Source of the DNA: JAMIFV01 sp035906055
GTDB lineage: Bacteria > Pseudomonadota > Alphaproteobacteria > Rickettsiales > JABCZZ01
Length of the DNA: 45,169 bases
Direction of reading: 5' to 3'
Assembly (NCBI GenBank): GCA_035906055.1
Contig: JAMIFV010000076.1
Location: 1 to 45,169, forward strand
Shown: positions 8,351 to 16,191 of the stretch, in pieces
How the letters are laid out: each line of letters starts with the position of its first letter
How positions within the stretch are numbered: position 1 is the first letter of the stretch
Translations under genes and position numbers: made by a program
The notes under the pieces: generated by a model
The model's input: only the letters and a program-made list of their open reading frames with translations
The model's database searches: none
What the model was told of the DNA's origin: nothing

Positions 8351-9589
8351 ATGAGTTGCACCGTATCAAACCACATGCAGAAGACCTCATTCTCCTTAAG
8401 CGACGAGCGTTCGATACTATTTCTTGTCGGCGCGGTGCAGTTCGTCAATATCCTTGACTTCATGATGGTAATGCCGCTCGGGCCCGATTACGCCCATAAG
8501 CTCGGCATTACGAGCTCGCATCTGGGCTGGGTAGGAGGAAGTTATACGGCGGCAGCGGCGCTGGCGGGCATTCTCGCCTCCCTTTTCATCGACAGCCTCG
8601 ACCGCAAGAAAGCATTGCTTTACTGCCTTGGCGGCCTGTCCGTCGCCACGGTACTGGGCGGTTTTGCATGGGATTTCGGCACTCTTATCAGCGCGCGCAT
8701 CGTGGCGGGCATGTTCGGCGGCCCGGCAACGTCGCTGGCATGGTCCATCGTGGCTGACGTGGTGGAACCCAGCCGCCGGGGGCAGGCCATGGGCAAGGTG
8801 ATGGCCGCATTCTCCATTGCTTCCATCGTGGGAGTGCCGTTCGGGCTTGAAATGGCCAAACTCAACGACTGGCGCACTCCGTTTTTTGTCACCGGCGCAC
8901 TGGGGCTTCTCGTGTGGGTGCTGGTGTATATCCGCATGCCTTCGCTTACCCTGCATCTGAGCGCGCAGAACCGGCAGGCGATGTCGTTTCGCTACCTGCT
9001 GGCGATGTTCAGGAACCCGCAATACGTGATGACCTATCTGTATATAACCCTTGCGATGATGGCGAGCTTCATGATCGTGCCTAACCTTGCCGCCTACGTG
9101 CAGTATAACCTGCATTACCCGCGTGACGGCATGGGCTGGCTCTATTTTGCGGGCGGTCTTGCCAGCTTCTTCACGATGCGCGTTACCGGAAAGATGATCG
9201 ACCGTTTCAGCGCCACGCAGGTAAGCGTGGTGAGCAATATCACCTACATCGCGGTGCTGTGGATTGCGTTCATAAGCAGCCTGCATCTTTCGGTGACGCT
9301 GTTCTTCGTGCTGTTCATGTTTGCGCTCGGCATGCGCAATGTGAGCTCCACGACGCTCGCCACCAAGATACCTGTACCGCAGGAGCGTGCGGGTTTTATG
9401 TCGGTATTCAGCTGCATGCAGGCCGTGGGCATGGCGACGGGCGCTTTCCTCTCCTCGGCGATTCTGCAGGAAGGCGAAGGCAGTGTGCTTATCGGCATGG
9501 ACACCATCGCCGTGATCGCGTCCTGCATGTCCATCATCGTGCCGCTACTGATGCTGCGTGTGGAGCGGCGCCTGGTCAGGCCGCAATAG
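8351..9589 (+). CDS. MFS transporter
   Basis: A 412-residue inner-membrane protein with about 12 transmembrane segments. It has the major facilitator loop pattern after TM2 (DSLDRKKALLYCLGG), a TM4-TM5 region RIVAGMFGGPATSLAWSIVAD, and RRGQAMGKVMAAFS, as in DHA1/AraJ-type efflux carriers. The substrate is unknown. An alternative start (MQKTSF) lies eight codons inside. Its last 14 bases overlap the convergent kinase gene. Confidence 0.85.
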   Translation: MSCTVSNHMQKTSFSLSDERSILFLVGAVQFVNILDFMMVMPLGPDYAHKLGITSSHLGWVGGSYTAAAALAGILASLFIDSLDRKKALLYCLGGLSVATVLGGFAWDFGTLISARIVAGMFGGPATSLAWSIVADVVEPSRRGQAMGKVMAAFSIASIVGVPFGLEMAKLNDWRTPFFVTGALGLLVWVLVYIRMPSLTLHLSAQNRQAMSFRYLLAMFRNPQYVMTYLYITLAMMASFMIVPNLAAYVQYNLHYPRDGMGWLYFAGGLASFFTMRVTGKMIDRFSATQVSVVSNITYIAVLWIAFISSLHLSVTLFFVLFMFALGMRNVSSTTLATKIPVPQERAGFMSVFSCMQAVGMATGAFLSSAILQEGEGSVLIGMDTIAVIASCMSIIVPLLMLRVERRLVRPQ

Positions 9590-10940
9590 GCAGGCTCAGC
9601 GTGGCCTTCAGGCCGGGGTTGTTGTCTTCCAGCAGCAATGCGCCGCGATGCAGTGTGGCCACCGCTTCCACAAGGCTGAGGCCCAGCCCCGTGCCTTTAG
9701 ACGTGCGGCTGGCCTCCATGCGGAAGAACCGTTCCTTGATTTTTTCGTGGAATTCCACAGGAACGCCCATGCCGTTATCGGCAATGCAGCAGATGATCCT
9801 GTTACCGTCCGACGAGAGGGTAATGCTGACTGTGCCCCCGTTGGGAGTGTATTTGATGGCGTTGTCCAGCAGGTTGGCGATGGACTGCGTGAGCATGGGC
9901 TTGTCGGCGCTCACGTTGAGGCTGGCGGGGATATGCTGGTACAACGTGATGGATTTCTCTTCCGCGAAAGCGGCATAGAAATCGATGACGTCGCCGAGGG
10001 AATCGGCAAGGTTGAACAGGCTGAAATGCCCGCTTGCCACGCCGGATTGCGCCTGCGAGATGCGCAGCAGCGAATTGAGCGTGTCCACGATGGAGTCGAT
10101 CTCTTCCATGCTGTGGCGTATCTGTTCGTCCAGCGCATGCTGTTTGGGGTGCGTCAGCAGCTTTTCCAGGGTGATGCGGTGGCGGTTGAGCGGGGTGCGC
10201 AGGTCATGGGCGATGTTGTCAGACGTCTGTTGCAGGCCTTTCACCAGTTCCGCAATGCGTTGCAGCATGGAATTGACGTTGTCGGCCAGCTTGTCGAATT
10301 CGTCGGCGCTGTGCGCCTGCGGCACCGATACGTCAAGATTGCCGGAGATCACCTGCTTGCAGATATCGTTTACCTTGCCCAGCTTGCGCCGGATGGCCGA
10401 AGAGAGCAGGGCGCTTCCCAGCAGCGTGAAGAACAGTGACAGCAGCACGCTGAGCTTGACCACATCCAGCACGGTCTGCTTGGCCCGGCTGGGCCCGCGC
10501 AGGCTGTAGCCCATGAGCATGCGGTATTTGTTGGGGAAAACATATTCCTGCGCGAGGATGTTCACATAGTCGAGCCCGCGGTTGGACTCGATGTCGAACA
10601 TGATCCATTCGCCCGAATGGGCTATTTCTTCCGGCCATGTCTCAAGGTTGCCCGCAATGGGGTCACCGTGCTCGTCTTCCAGCAGGTTGATGGCAAGGCC
10701 TTCCACCTCTTCGTCAATATATTCGGCCAGCTGTGATTTCAGCTCTTCGATGCCGCGCGTCTTATACACATGCACGGCGGCGTTCATCTGCGCGGCGATG
10801 CGGTGGCGTATCTGGTCTTCCATCTCGCGCACGGTGGCGAAATAGACGAACGCCAGCAAGCCGCAAACCGTAAGGCAGAAAAAAATGCCGTAGAACAGCG
10901 CGATCCTGAACGTGGTGGAATTAAGAAGCCTGAACCGCAT
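9576..10940 (-). CDS. Sensor histidine kinase (orphan)
   Basis: A 454-residue membrane kinase. TM1 is at about 12-32, followed by a periplasmic sensor region (33-160). TM2 is at about 167-188, then come a HAMP linker, a HisKA domain with phospho-acceptor H in NIAHDLRTPLNRHR, and HATPase_c with N box LLDNAIKYTP and G boxes ADNGMGVP and GTGLGLSL. The layout is typical of OmpR-partner kinases, but neither neighbour is a response regulator, so its partner must be elsewhere. The 3' end overlaps the convergent MFS gene by 14 bases. Confidence 0.88.
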   Translation of the reverse strand: MRFRLLNSTTFRIALFYGIFFCLTVCGLLAFVYFATVREMEDQIRHRIAAQMNAAVHVYKTRGIEELKSQLAEYIDEEVEGLAINLLEDEHGDPIAGNLETWPEEIAHSGEWIMFDIESNRGLDYVNILAQEYVFPNKYRMLMGYSLRGPSRAKQTVLDVVKLSVLLSLFFTLLGSALLSSAIRRKLGKVNDICKQVISGNLDVSVPQAHSADEFDKLADNVNSMLQRIAELVKGLQQTSDNIAHDLRTPLNRHRITLEKLLTHPKQHALDEQIRHSMEEIDSIVDTLNSLLRISQAQSGVASGHFSLFNLADSLGDVIDFYAAFAEEKSITLYQHIPASLNVSADKPMLTQSIANLLDNAIKYTPNGGTVSITLSSDGNRIICCIADNGMGVPVEFHEKIKERFFRMEASRTSKGTGLGLSLVEAVATLHRGALLLEDNNPGLKATLSLPIAA

Positions 10941-11016
10941 CTTTATTTGCTTGAATATTAAGTATAATCGTGGTGATTGGGTGACATTATACTAGGTTTG
11001 CAGTAAAGTACAGGCT

Positions 11017-11553
11017 ATGGCGTTCTGGTACATCACAGGCTGCCTGCAGCAGGAGCAGGAAGGTAACACCGCGATCTATTTTCCGGCTGCGGGCATGCCC
11101 AGCCTTTCCAGGGCGCTGTCGCGCGATCACCTGCGCGGCTGGGTAAAACAGATGCGGCAGGATGCCGCCCCGGAATCCATTGACGACGAAACCGACCGCC
11201 TGTGGCGCACCTACAGCGAGCTGCATGTGGAAGACTATGTGATCGTGCCTGCCGGTGACACGGAATTCTCGCTCGGCGTGGTGAAGGAAGCCTACCGCTT
11301 TGAGAAGGAAGGGGTACAGGAGGGCAGGCATGTGTGGCCTGTGCAATGGGTGGCCCGCAACATACCCTTTGCCGATTATCCCGTGCTGAAGCCTTACCGG
11401 GGTATACGCCTGCCCAAAGAGATACCCGCCGAAGAAGCCCGTATCAAGTTCAGGAAATATCTTCCTTCATTACGTGCAAAGAGTTATGTAATATTTCGCT
11501 GGGTTTCGGTGGTCATCCTGATCGCCGAACTGTTCTATTTCTGGCCGCATTAA
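11017..11553 (+). CDS. Small membrane-anchored protein with PUA/EVE-like region
   Basis: A 178-residue protein of uncertain family. The central segment (about 75-125: YVIVPAGDTEFSLGVVKEAYR, then HVWPVQWVARNIPFADYP) resembles the PUA/EVE-like modules of Mrr/McrB-type restriction proteins, in the pattern 'vivP...ig-v--Y-y...h-rpV-W'. The C-terminus is one hydrophobic helix (YVIFRWVSVVILIAELFYFW), so it may be tail-anchored. No nuclease motif is visible. It ends two bases before the large glycosyltransferase-hydroxylase gene, so the two probably share a transcript and perhaps a pathway. Confidence 0.6.
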   Translation: MAFWYITGCLQQEQEGNTAIYFPAAGMPSLSRALSRDHLRGWVKQMRQDAAPESIDDETDRLWRTYSELHVEDYVIVPAGDTEFSLGVVKEAYRFEKEGVQEGRHVWPVQWVARNIPFADYPVLKPYRGIRLPKEIPAEEARIKFRKYLPSLRAKSYVIFRWVSVVILIAELFYFWPH

Positions 11554-11555
11554 GG

Positions 11556-14309
11556 ATGCCCCGTAAGATTATGGAAAAGATATTCGTTCAAATCCCCTGT
11601 TACCGTGACCCCGAATGCCAGCAGACGCTCAAGGACATGTTCGAGAAAGCGTCACACCCCGCGCGCGTGTTCGCAGGCGTGTGCTGGGTGCTCAATGAAA
11701 GGGAAGATGGGGACTGCCGCAAGGAAATCCACGGATTTCCCGGTCAGGTGAGGAATGTCTATTTCAGCGCGGAAGAAGAACTTGGCATCAACTGGGCGCG
11801 CCAGCAGGCGCAAACGCTGTGGCAGGGGGAAGACTACATCCTCTGCATCCACGCCCATATGCGCTTTGAAAAGGGGTGGGACGAGATCCTCATCTCGCAG
11901 CTCAAACGTGCGCCAGGCCGCAAGCCGGTGCTTTCCACCTGCCCGCCGGGTTATGTGGCGCCCGATGAATTTCCCTACCGCGACGAGACCAAGGCTTCGT
12001 TTGCCACGGTGTATAAGGTGGACCCTTCCGACCCGCAGATACTGGGCGTTGCCGGAAAGCTGATACATAAGGATACGAATATCCCCTACCAGATGCATTC
12101 CCCCTTTGCGGTCGGCAGCTTCATGTTCGCGCGCAGCGAGATGATGCTCGAAGTGCCGTTCGATCCGCATTTGTATTACTACAATTCCGAACTGGCCTAT
12201 TCGGCGCGCCTGTGGACGCACGGCTACGACATTGTGCAACCGGACGCTTACGCGGTCTATCACTGGTATGGCCGCACCTATGCCACGCCCCGGCCTTACC
12301 GCGATATCCACAATCCGCGCCATGCCGACAGCCTCATGCGTCTTAAGCATCTGCTCAGGCTCGAACTGGCGGACCGTTCCGCCGTCATCTCCGAGATCGA
12401 GCGTTACGGGCTGGGTAATGCACGGCGCATAGAGGATTTCTGGACATTTTCCGGCATTCATCCCCAGCGCCCGTATATCCCCGATTTTGCAGGCAGGGGC
12501 ATGTGGGACGATACCTTCCTGCAGGTGATGAAGCACTACGCCAGACCCGCGCCCAAACAACCCACCATCTTTGTGCAGATCGCCAGCTACCGTGATGCCG
12601 AATGCCAGTGGACGGTGAAAGACATCTTTGAGAAGGCCGCGCATCCCGACCGCATCGTCATCGGCATCTGCTGGCAGTATGACCCTGACGAGGATCAGGA
12701 CTGCTTCAAGGTGAGCGTAAGGCCGGATCAGGTGAGGATCGCGCCGTTCCACTGGAGCGAAAGTCAGGGCGTGTGCTGGGCGCGACATCAGGCGCAGCAA
12801 TTGTATGGCAACGAGGATTATGTGCTCATGATCGACAGCCACATGCGCTTCGTGTTCGGCTGGGACGAAAAACTCATCGGGCAGCTGGCGCTGTGCAAAT
12901 CGCCCAAGCCCGTGCTGAGCAATCATCCCGCATCCTACATGCCGCCGCACGAGCTTGAACATAATCCCGGCCCCACCGCGTTATGCGTGCTGCCCTTCAC
13001 CGATACGGGCGATATCCGCGTCAGCGGCGGGTTCATGCGCCGCAAGCCGCCTTACCCCTTGCTCGGCGCATTCGTGGCGGGCGGTTTCATCTTCGCCGGG
13101 GGCAGCATCATCCGTGATGTGCCCTACGACCCGTATATGTATTTCAACCAGGAAGAAATGTCGCTTTCCGCGCGCCTGTTCACGCACGGATGGGACGTGT
13201 ACTCGCCCAACGAGGTGCTGGCCTATCACTGCTATAACGTGGGCGAGCATGCCAAGAAGCGCCCGCTGCACTGGACGGATAACGAGGCATGGAGCAAGCT
13301 GCAGAAGACTGCCAAGCAGCGTTTCGACCACCTGCTTGACCACACTCCCACCGACGACCCGCAGGTGCTGCGCGACCTTATGCTCTACGGGCTTGGCGAT
13401 GTGCGCACGCTGGCGCAGTTTGAAGAGTTCGCCGGTATCGATTTCAAAAAACGCGTTGCCAGCGACAAGGCGCTCAATTACGGCATTACCGATGAGATGA
13501 CCAGCTACATGCGCGAATCCGCTCCCATGCTGGTGAAGCCGAATCCGCAGGGCGGCGGCGCGAAAGTGACCGCGTTTCCCGATCCGGCGCAGGCCTGCGC
13601 GCTGCCCTATAACTTCATGCAGCTTGCCAATGGCGACCAGCGCCAGCTGAACGTGGATACGTCCGCGCCCAAGGACGTGCTGCTGATTTATGATTACATC
13701 GAGAAGGAGCTGTGCCAGTCGCTGGCGCGCTACGCGGACTCGCAGACCTTCACCGACCTGACCGTGGTGGACTATAACCAGACCACCAAGGACAAGGTGG
13801 TGACCGTCAAGAACGAAGGCCGCATCACCAACCATGTGGAGATCGACGGCATGGCGGGCGATGTGCTTTCCATCTTCAACGATATTTACTGCAACCGCAT
13901 GGCGCCGTTCTACAACGTGAATTTCGAGTGGTACGAACGCCCGCAGATTCTGCGTTATCCGGCAGGCGGCAAATATAACCAACACGCCGATGCCGACCAC
14001 TGGCTGCCCGAAAAGAACGAATGGGTGCGCGTGCAGGACCGCGATTACAGCGTGCTGTTATACCTGAATGACGAGTATGAGGGCGGGGAGATCCACTTCG
14101 TGCATCAGAACTTCAAGATGAAGCCCAGACCCGGTATGCTGCTGGCGTTCCCGTCCGACCACCGCTTCCTGCATGCGGCGCTGCCCACCACTTCCGGCAT
14201 ACGGTATGTGATGGTAAGCTGGGCGGCCGCGCTGGGCACGCGCAGGGTAAGGCCGCAGCCTCCCTATGCGTCTGTCTTCGTGCGCCAGAAGCGCGCGAAA
14301 GCGCCTTAG
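11556..14309 (+). CDS. Tandem GT60-type glycosyltransferase fused to prolyl-4-hydroxylase-like dioxygenase
   Basis: A 917-residue protein with no signal peptide or membrane segment, so it is likely cytoplasmic. Two homologous glycosyltransferase domains start at FVQIPCYRD (residue 10) and FVQIASYRD (339). Both carry the GT60 (Skp1-hydroxyproline GlcNAc-transferase) features: an aromatic/HMRF segment, GW(D/E), and late Y-H motifs. Domain 2 has the metal motif DSH (427-429); domain 1 has HAH (99-101). Residues about 705-895 form a 2OG-Fe(II) oxygenase of the prolyl-4-hydroxylase type, with iron ligands H810-x-D812 and H873 and 2-oxoglutarate-binding R883. By analogy with the eukaryotic Skp1 pathway, one protein could hydroxylate a proline and glycosylate it; this is inference. 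An alternative start is ATG 11571. It follows the previous gene by two bases. Confidence 0.85.
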   Translation: MPRKIMEKIFVQIPCYRDPECQQTLKDMFEKASHPARVFAGVCWVLNEREDGDCRKEIHGFPGQVRNVYFSAEEELGINWARQQAQTLWQGEDYILCIHAHMRFEKGWDEILISQLKRAPGRKPVLSTCPPGYVAPDEFPYRDETKASFATVYKVDPSDPQILGVAGKLIHKDTNIPYQMHSPFAVGSFMFARSEMMLEVPFDPHLYYYNSELAYSARLWTHGYDIVQPDAYAVYHWYGRTYATPRPYRDIHNPRHADSLMRLKHLLRLELADRSAVISEIERYGLGNARRIEDFWTFSGIHPQRPYIPDFAGRGMWDDTFLQVMKHYARPAPKQPTIFVQIASYRDAECQWTVKDIFEKAAHPDRIVIGICWQYDPDEDQDCFKVSVRPDQVRIAPFHWSESQGVCWARHQAQQLYGNEDYVLMIDSHMRFVFGWDEKLIGQLALCKSPKPVLSNHPASYMPPHELEHNPGPTALCVLPFTDTGDIRVSGGFMRRKPPYPLLGAFVAGGFIFAGGSIIRDVPYDPYMYFNQEEMSLSARLFTHGWDVYSPNEVLAYHCYNVGEHAKKRPLHWTDNEAWSKLQKTAKQRFDHLLDHTPTDDPQVLRDLMLYGLGDVRTLAQFEEFAGIDFKKRVASDKALNYGITDEMTSYMRESAPMLVKPNPQGGGAKVTAFPDPAQACALPYNFMQLANGDQRQLNVDTSAPKDVLLIYDYIEKELCQSLARYADSQTFTDLTVVDYNQTTKDKVVTVKNEGRITNHVEIDGMAGDVLSIFNDIYCNRMAPFYNVNFEWYERPQILRYPAGGKYNQHADADHWLPEKNEWVRVQDRDYSVLLYLNDEYEGGEIHFVHQNFKMKPRPGMLLAFPSDHRFLHAALPTTSGIRYVMVSWAAALGTRRVRPQPPYASVFVRQKRAKAP

Positions 14310-14338
14310 AACCTGTTCATACTCTCTACTAATAAACA

Positions 14339-14360
14339 ACCCCGCCGCAAGCAGCGGGGT
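14339..14360. terminator. Hairpin after the glycosyltransferase-hydroxylase gene
   Basis: ACCCCGC (14339-14345) pairs with GCGGGGT (14354-14360) across an 8-base loop, 30 bases after the stop codon. It lacks a clear T run on the + strand, so it may be a weak or factor-assisted terminator. The following bases to about 14480 are non-coding and contain the short inverted repeat CCTGG/CCAGG around 14466-14480. Confidence 0.5.
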
Positions 14361-14486
14361 GTTAAGTGTAAGGGGGATGAAGACATCCCCCTTCGCTAAC
14401 GCTTACCCTCTCTAAAGGGGTCGTCGCCTTCGGCTCCTCCACGCCGTAAGCGGCGGGGAATGTACCTGGAGGGATCCAGGATTAAT

Positions 14487-14516
14487 CATATTATTTGATA
14501 ATCAGATAATAATATG
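14487..14516. promoter_or_regulatory. Probable operator of the antitoxin-toxin pair
   Basis: A perfect inverted repeat, CATATTATT (14487-14495) and AATAATATG (14508-14516), lies 14 bases before the antitoxin start in AT-rich DNA. Phd/VapB-type antitoxins autoregulate by binding such dyads over their own promoter, so this is the likely operator. Confidence 0.6.
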
Positions 14517-14529
14517 GTATGGTATTGAA

Positions 14530-14802
14530 ATGATGAGAACTATTTCAGTTGCCGAAGCCGCACGCGGCTTTGCCGATGTCATTAACCGTGTTCTGTATCG
14601 ACGTGAAAGCGCGTTGCTTATCCGGGGAGGAAAAGCCGTTGCCAAAATCGTCCCCGTAGAGGAAACAGCCAAAACAGGTTATGATCTTGCCTCGGTCTGG
14701 ACAAAGCTGGAGCATCTCTCCCCCGGTGAGGCAGAGGATTTTGGCCATGACATCGAGAATGCCCGTAAGAGCCTTCCCTCACCAAGGGGCCAATGGGACT
14801 GA
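14530..14802 (+). CDS. Phd/YefM-type antitoxin (VapB-like)
   Basis: A 90-residue protein whose N-terminal half (TISVAEAARGFADVINRVLYR, RGGKAVAKIVPVE) is the Phd/YefM DNA-binding fold. The C-terminal half, with the acidic stretch GEAEDFGHDIENARK, would normally wrap the toxin. Two ATGs are adjacent (14530, 14533); I take the first. The stop overlaps the toxin start by ten bases, the usual operon form. The antitoxin appears intact although its toxin is broken, so it may survive as a repressor or as protection against related toxins. Confidence 0.85.
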   Translation: MMRTISVAEAARGFADVINRVLYRRESALLIRGGKAVAKIVPVEETAKTGYDLASVWTKLEHLSPGEAEDFGHDIENARKSLPSPRGQWD

Positions 14803-15114
14803 TCCTTGATACCTCCATTACCGCTTCATGGTGTGGAACGTGCGATCCCGCCAGAACGAAAAATTACCCGCTCTGCGCTCGTTGAGCAGTTTCTTGCCAA
14901 TCTTGAGGTGCTGGATTTTGATCTGCCGGTTGCCAGAAGGCATGCCAGCATCTGGGCGGGTTTGGAACAAAGCGGGTCTATGATAGGGCCGTACGACCTG
15001 ATGATTGCAGCAACGGCGCTTGAGCATAACCACCAGCTCGCCACCCTGAATTATGGAGAGTTCAGAAGGGTTCCATCCTTACAGCTTGTCGATACTGCAC
15101 CGTTCATAGTGTAG
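14793..15114 (+). pseudogene. VapC-type PIN-domain toxin, internally deleted and frameshifted
   Basis: The gene begins properly at ATG 14793 (MGLILDTSI, including the first PIN aspartate). Right after this the sequence jumps to LHGVERAIPPERK in another frame. The rest of a VapC then reads on to 15114: FDLPVARRHASIWAGL, GPYDLMIAATALEH and LATLNYGEFRRVPSL. Compared with normal VapC proteins, about 35 residues after the first aspartate are missing, including the segment that carries the second catalytic acidic residue (SAITLAELLHG in relatives). No single frame encodes a complete toxin. The junction is near 14820-14830. Confidence 0.75.
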
Positions 15115-15137
15115 TTGCGCCATGCACTGGCTGATCG

Positions 15138-16050
15138 CTACTGGAACTTGAAACTCAGCGCGCAGTTTAGGTTATTTCCATTGTCCACCAGCAGGGAATA
15201 ACGCGGTGCAGATGCTCCGTTGTTATTGTCAGCGCAGGTCAGGGAGGAGCCTGCTATAGGCGTGAGGATCGAGCCTACAATGGTGCCGCCGCCATAAGCC
15301 CATCTCGCGTCTACTGCGAGTGTTCTGTTGAGGTAGCTGATAGTAACATGTCCTGTATTGGGAAGTCCGTCATCAAGCTTGCTGTCTATTGAAGAAGCCT
15401 GCCTGACGGAAAGGGCAGGCACTGAATAGATGTAGGAAGCGCTGGTATTGCTTATTGCGGAAAGGCCAAAATAATTGAGGCCTGTAACAATCCCGTTACT
15501 ACCACCAGCTTCACCGCCGAAGGCATAAATATGATTTCCCTGTCCAATAGCCGCGACAGGAAAATAGTTGGGAATATTGGTGGCCGTGATGTTCTGGGTT
15601 ACTACGGTGCTGCTGGCAGCAGTAAAACTGCCGTCAATAAGGCGAGCCGCGCTTAGATCCACCCAGAACATGACGGTTTCTCCCGCACCGAAGAGATGGG
15701 CGCTTGTAATGCTTACACTATTTATCCCTTCAAGATAGCCGTTACCATCGCCCTGACCGGCAAGCGAACCGCGTGCTGCAAAGCCGAAGCGGCTGGCCTC
15801 CGGTTCAGGAATATCCCCCGGTAAATAGCCGTATTTCCCCCGGAAGGTATTAACGGCCTGCTGATATTTCTCGATCTGACTGATCTGCGCCCGCACCGCT
15901 GCTGCGCTGATGAGGTCACGCCCGACCAGCACCCCGCCGACGATGAGGCCGACGATGACCAGCACTATGCTGATTTCAATGAGGGTGAAACCTTCTAACC
16001 TGTTGTATTTCCGTGAAATGAGGGGGGGGGGCTGATATATTGGTAAGCAT
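15138..16050 (-). CDS. Type IV pilin-like protein, out of frame at a poly-C tract
   Basis: Encodes a prepilin with the class signature G-FTLIEISIVLVIVGLIVGG and then a globular domain containing YLPGDIP, as in type IV/type II pseudopilins. The only good start, ATG 16050 (MLTNISAP), is separated from the signature by ten C residues (coding strand of 16022-16031). With ten, translation from this ATG runs out of frame and stops; the span is 913 bases, one more than a multiple of three. With nine, it gives a 303-residue prepilin cleaved after RLEG. In the as-read frame the first start is GTG 15965, inside the hydrophobic helix, so the gene is probably off or phase-variable. A sequencing slip cannot be excluded. 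Confidence 0.7.
16022..16031. repeat. Homopolymeric tract of ten G/C in the pilin leader
   Basis: Ten consecutive G on the + strand (C in the coding direction) fall between the pilin start codon and the prepilin cleavage site. Runs of this length slip during replication, and the frame outcome here changes from non-functional (10) to functional (9), the classic layout of a translational contingency locus. Confidence 0.8.
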
Positions 16051-16191
16051 ATGTTTTAGCGAATACCCCAAACGGTGAAAGAACCCACGGTAATCCATTA
16101 TCAAAGATCAGTCCCGTTTACTGTAACATAACATCGGCAAGCAAGGCCAACGGAAAGTAAGATGGGAATTCTTAAGTAAATCAACTATATC

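Noticed and set aside
11652..12962. Long minus-strand frame (436 codons) within the glycosyltransferase gene
   Set aside because: It is antisense to a protein with two recognisable domains, and its composition (rich in H, R and V) is that of a GC-driven shadow frame.
14400..14480. CRISPR-like or direct repeat array near the antitoxin
   Set aside because: Only short, irregular inverted repeats are present; there are no evenly spaced direct repeats.
15138..15965. Pilin gene starting at GTG 15965
   Set aside because: That start lies inside the conserved hydrophobic helix and would lack the prepilin cleavage site, which is plainly encoded just upstream.
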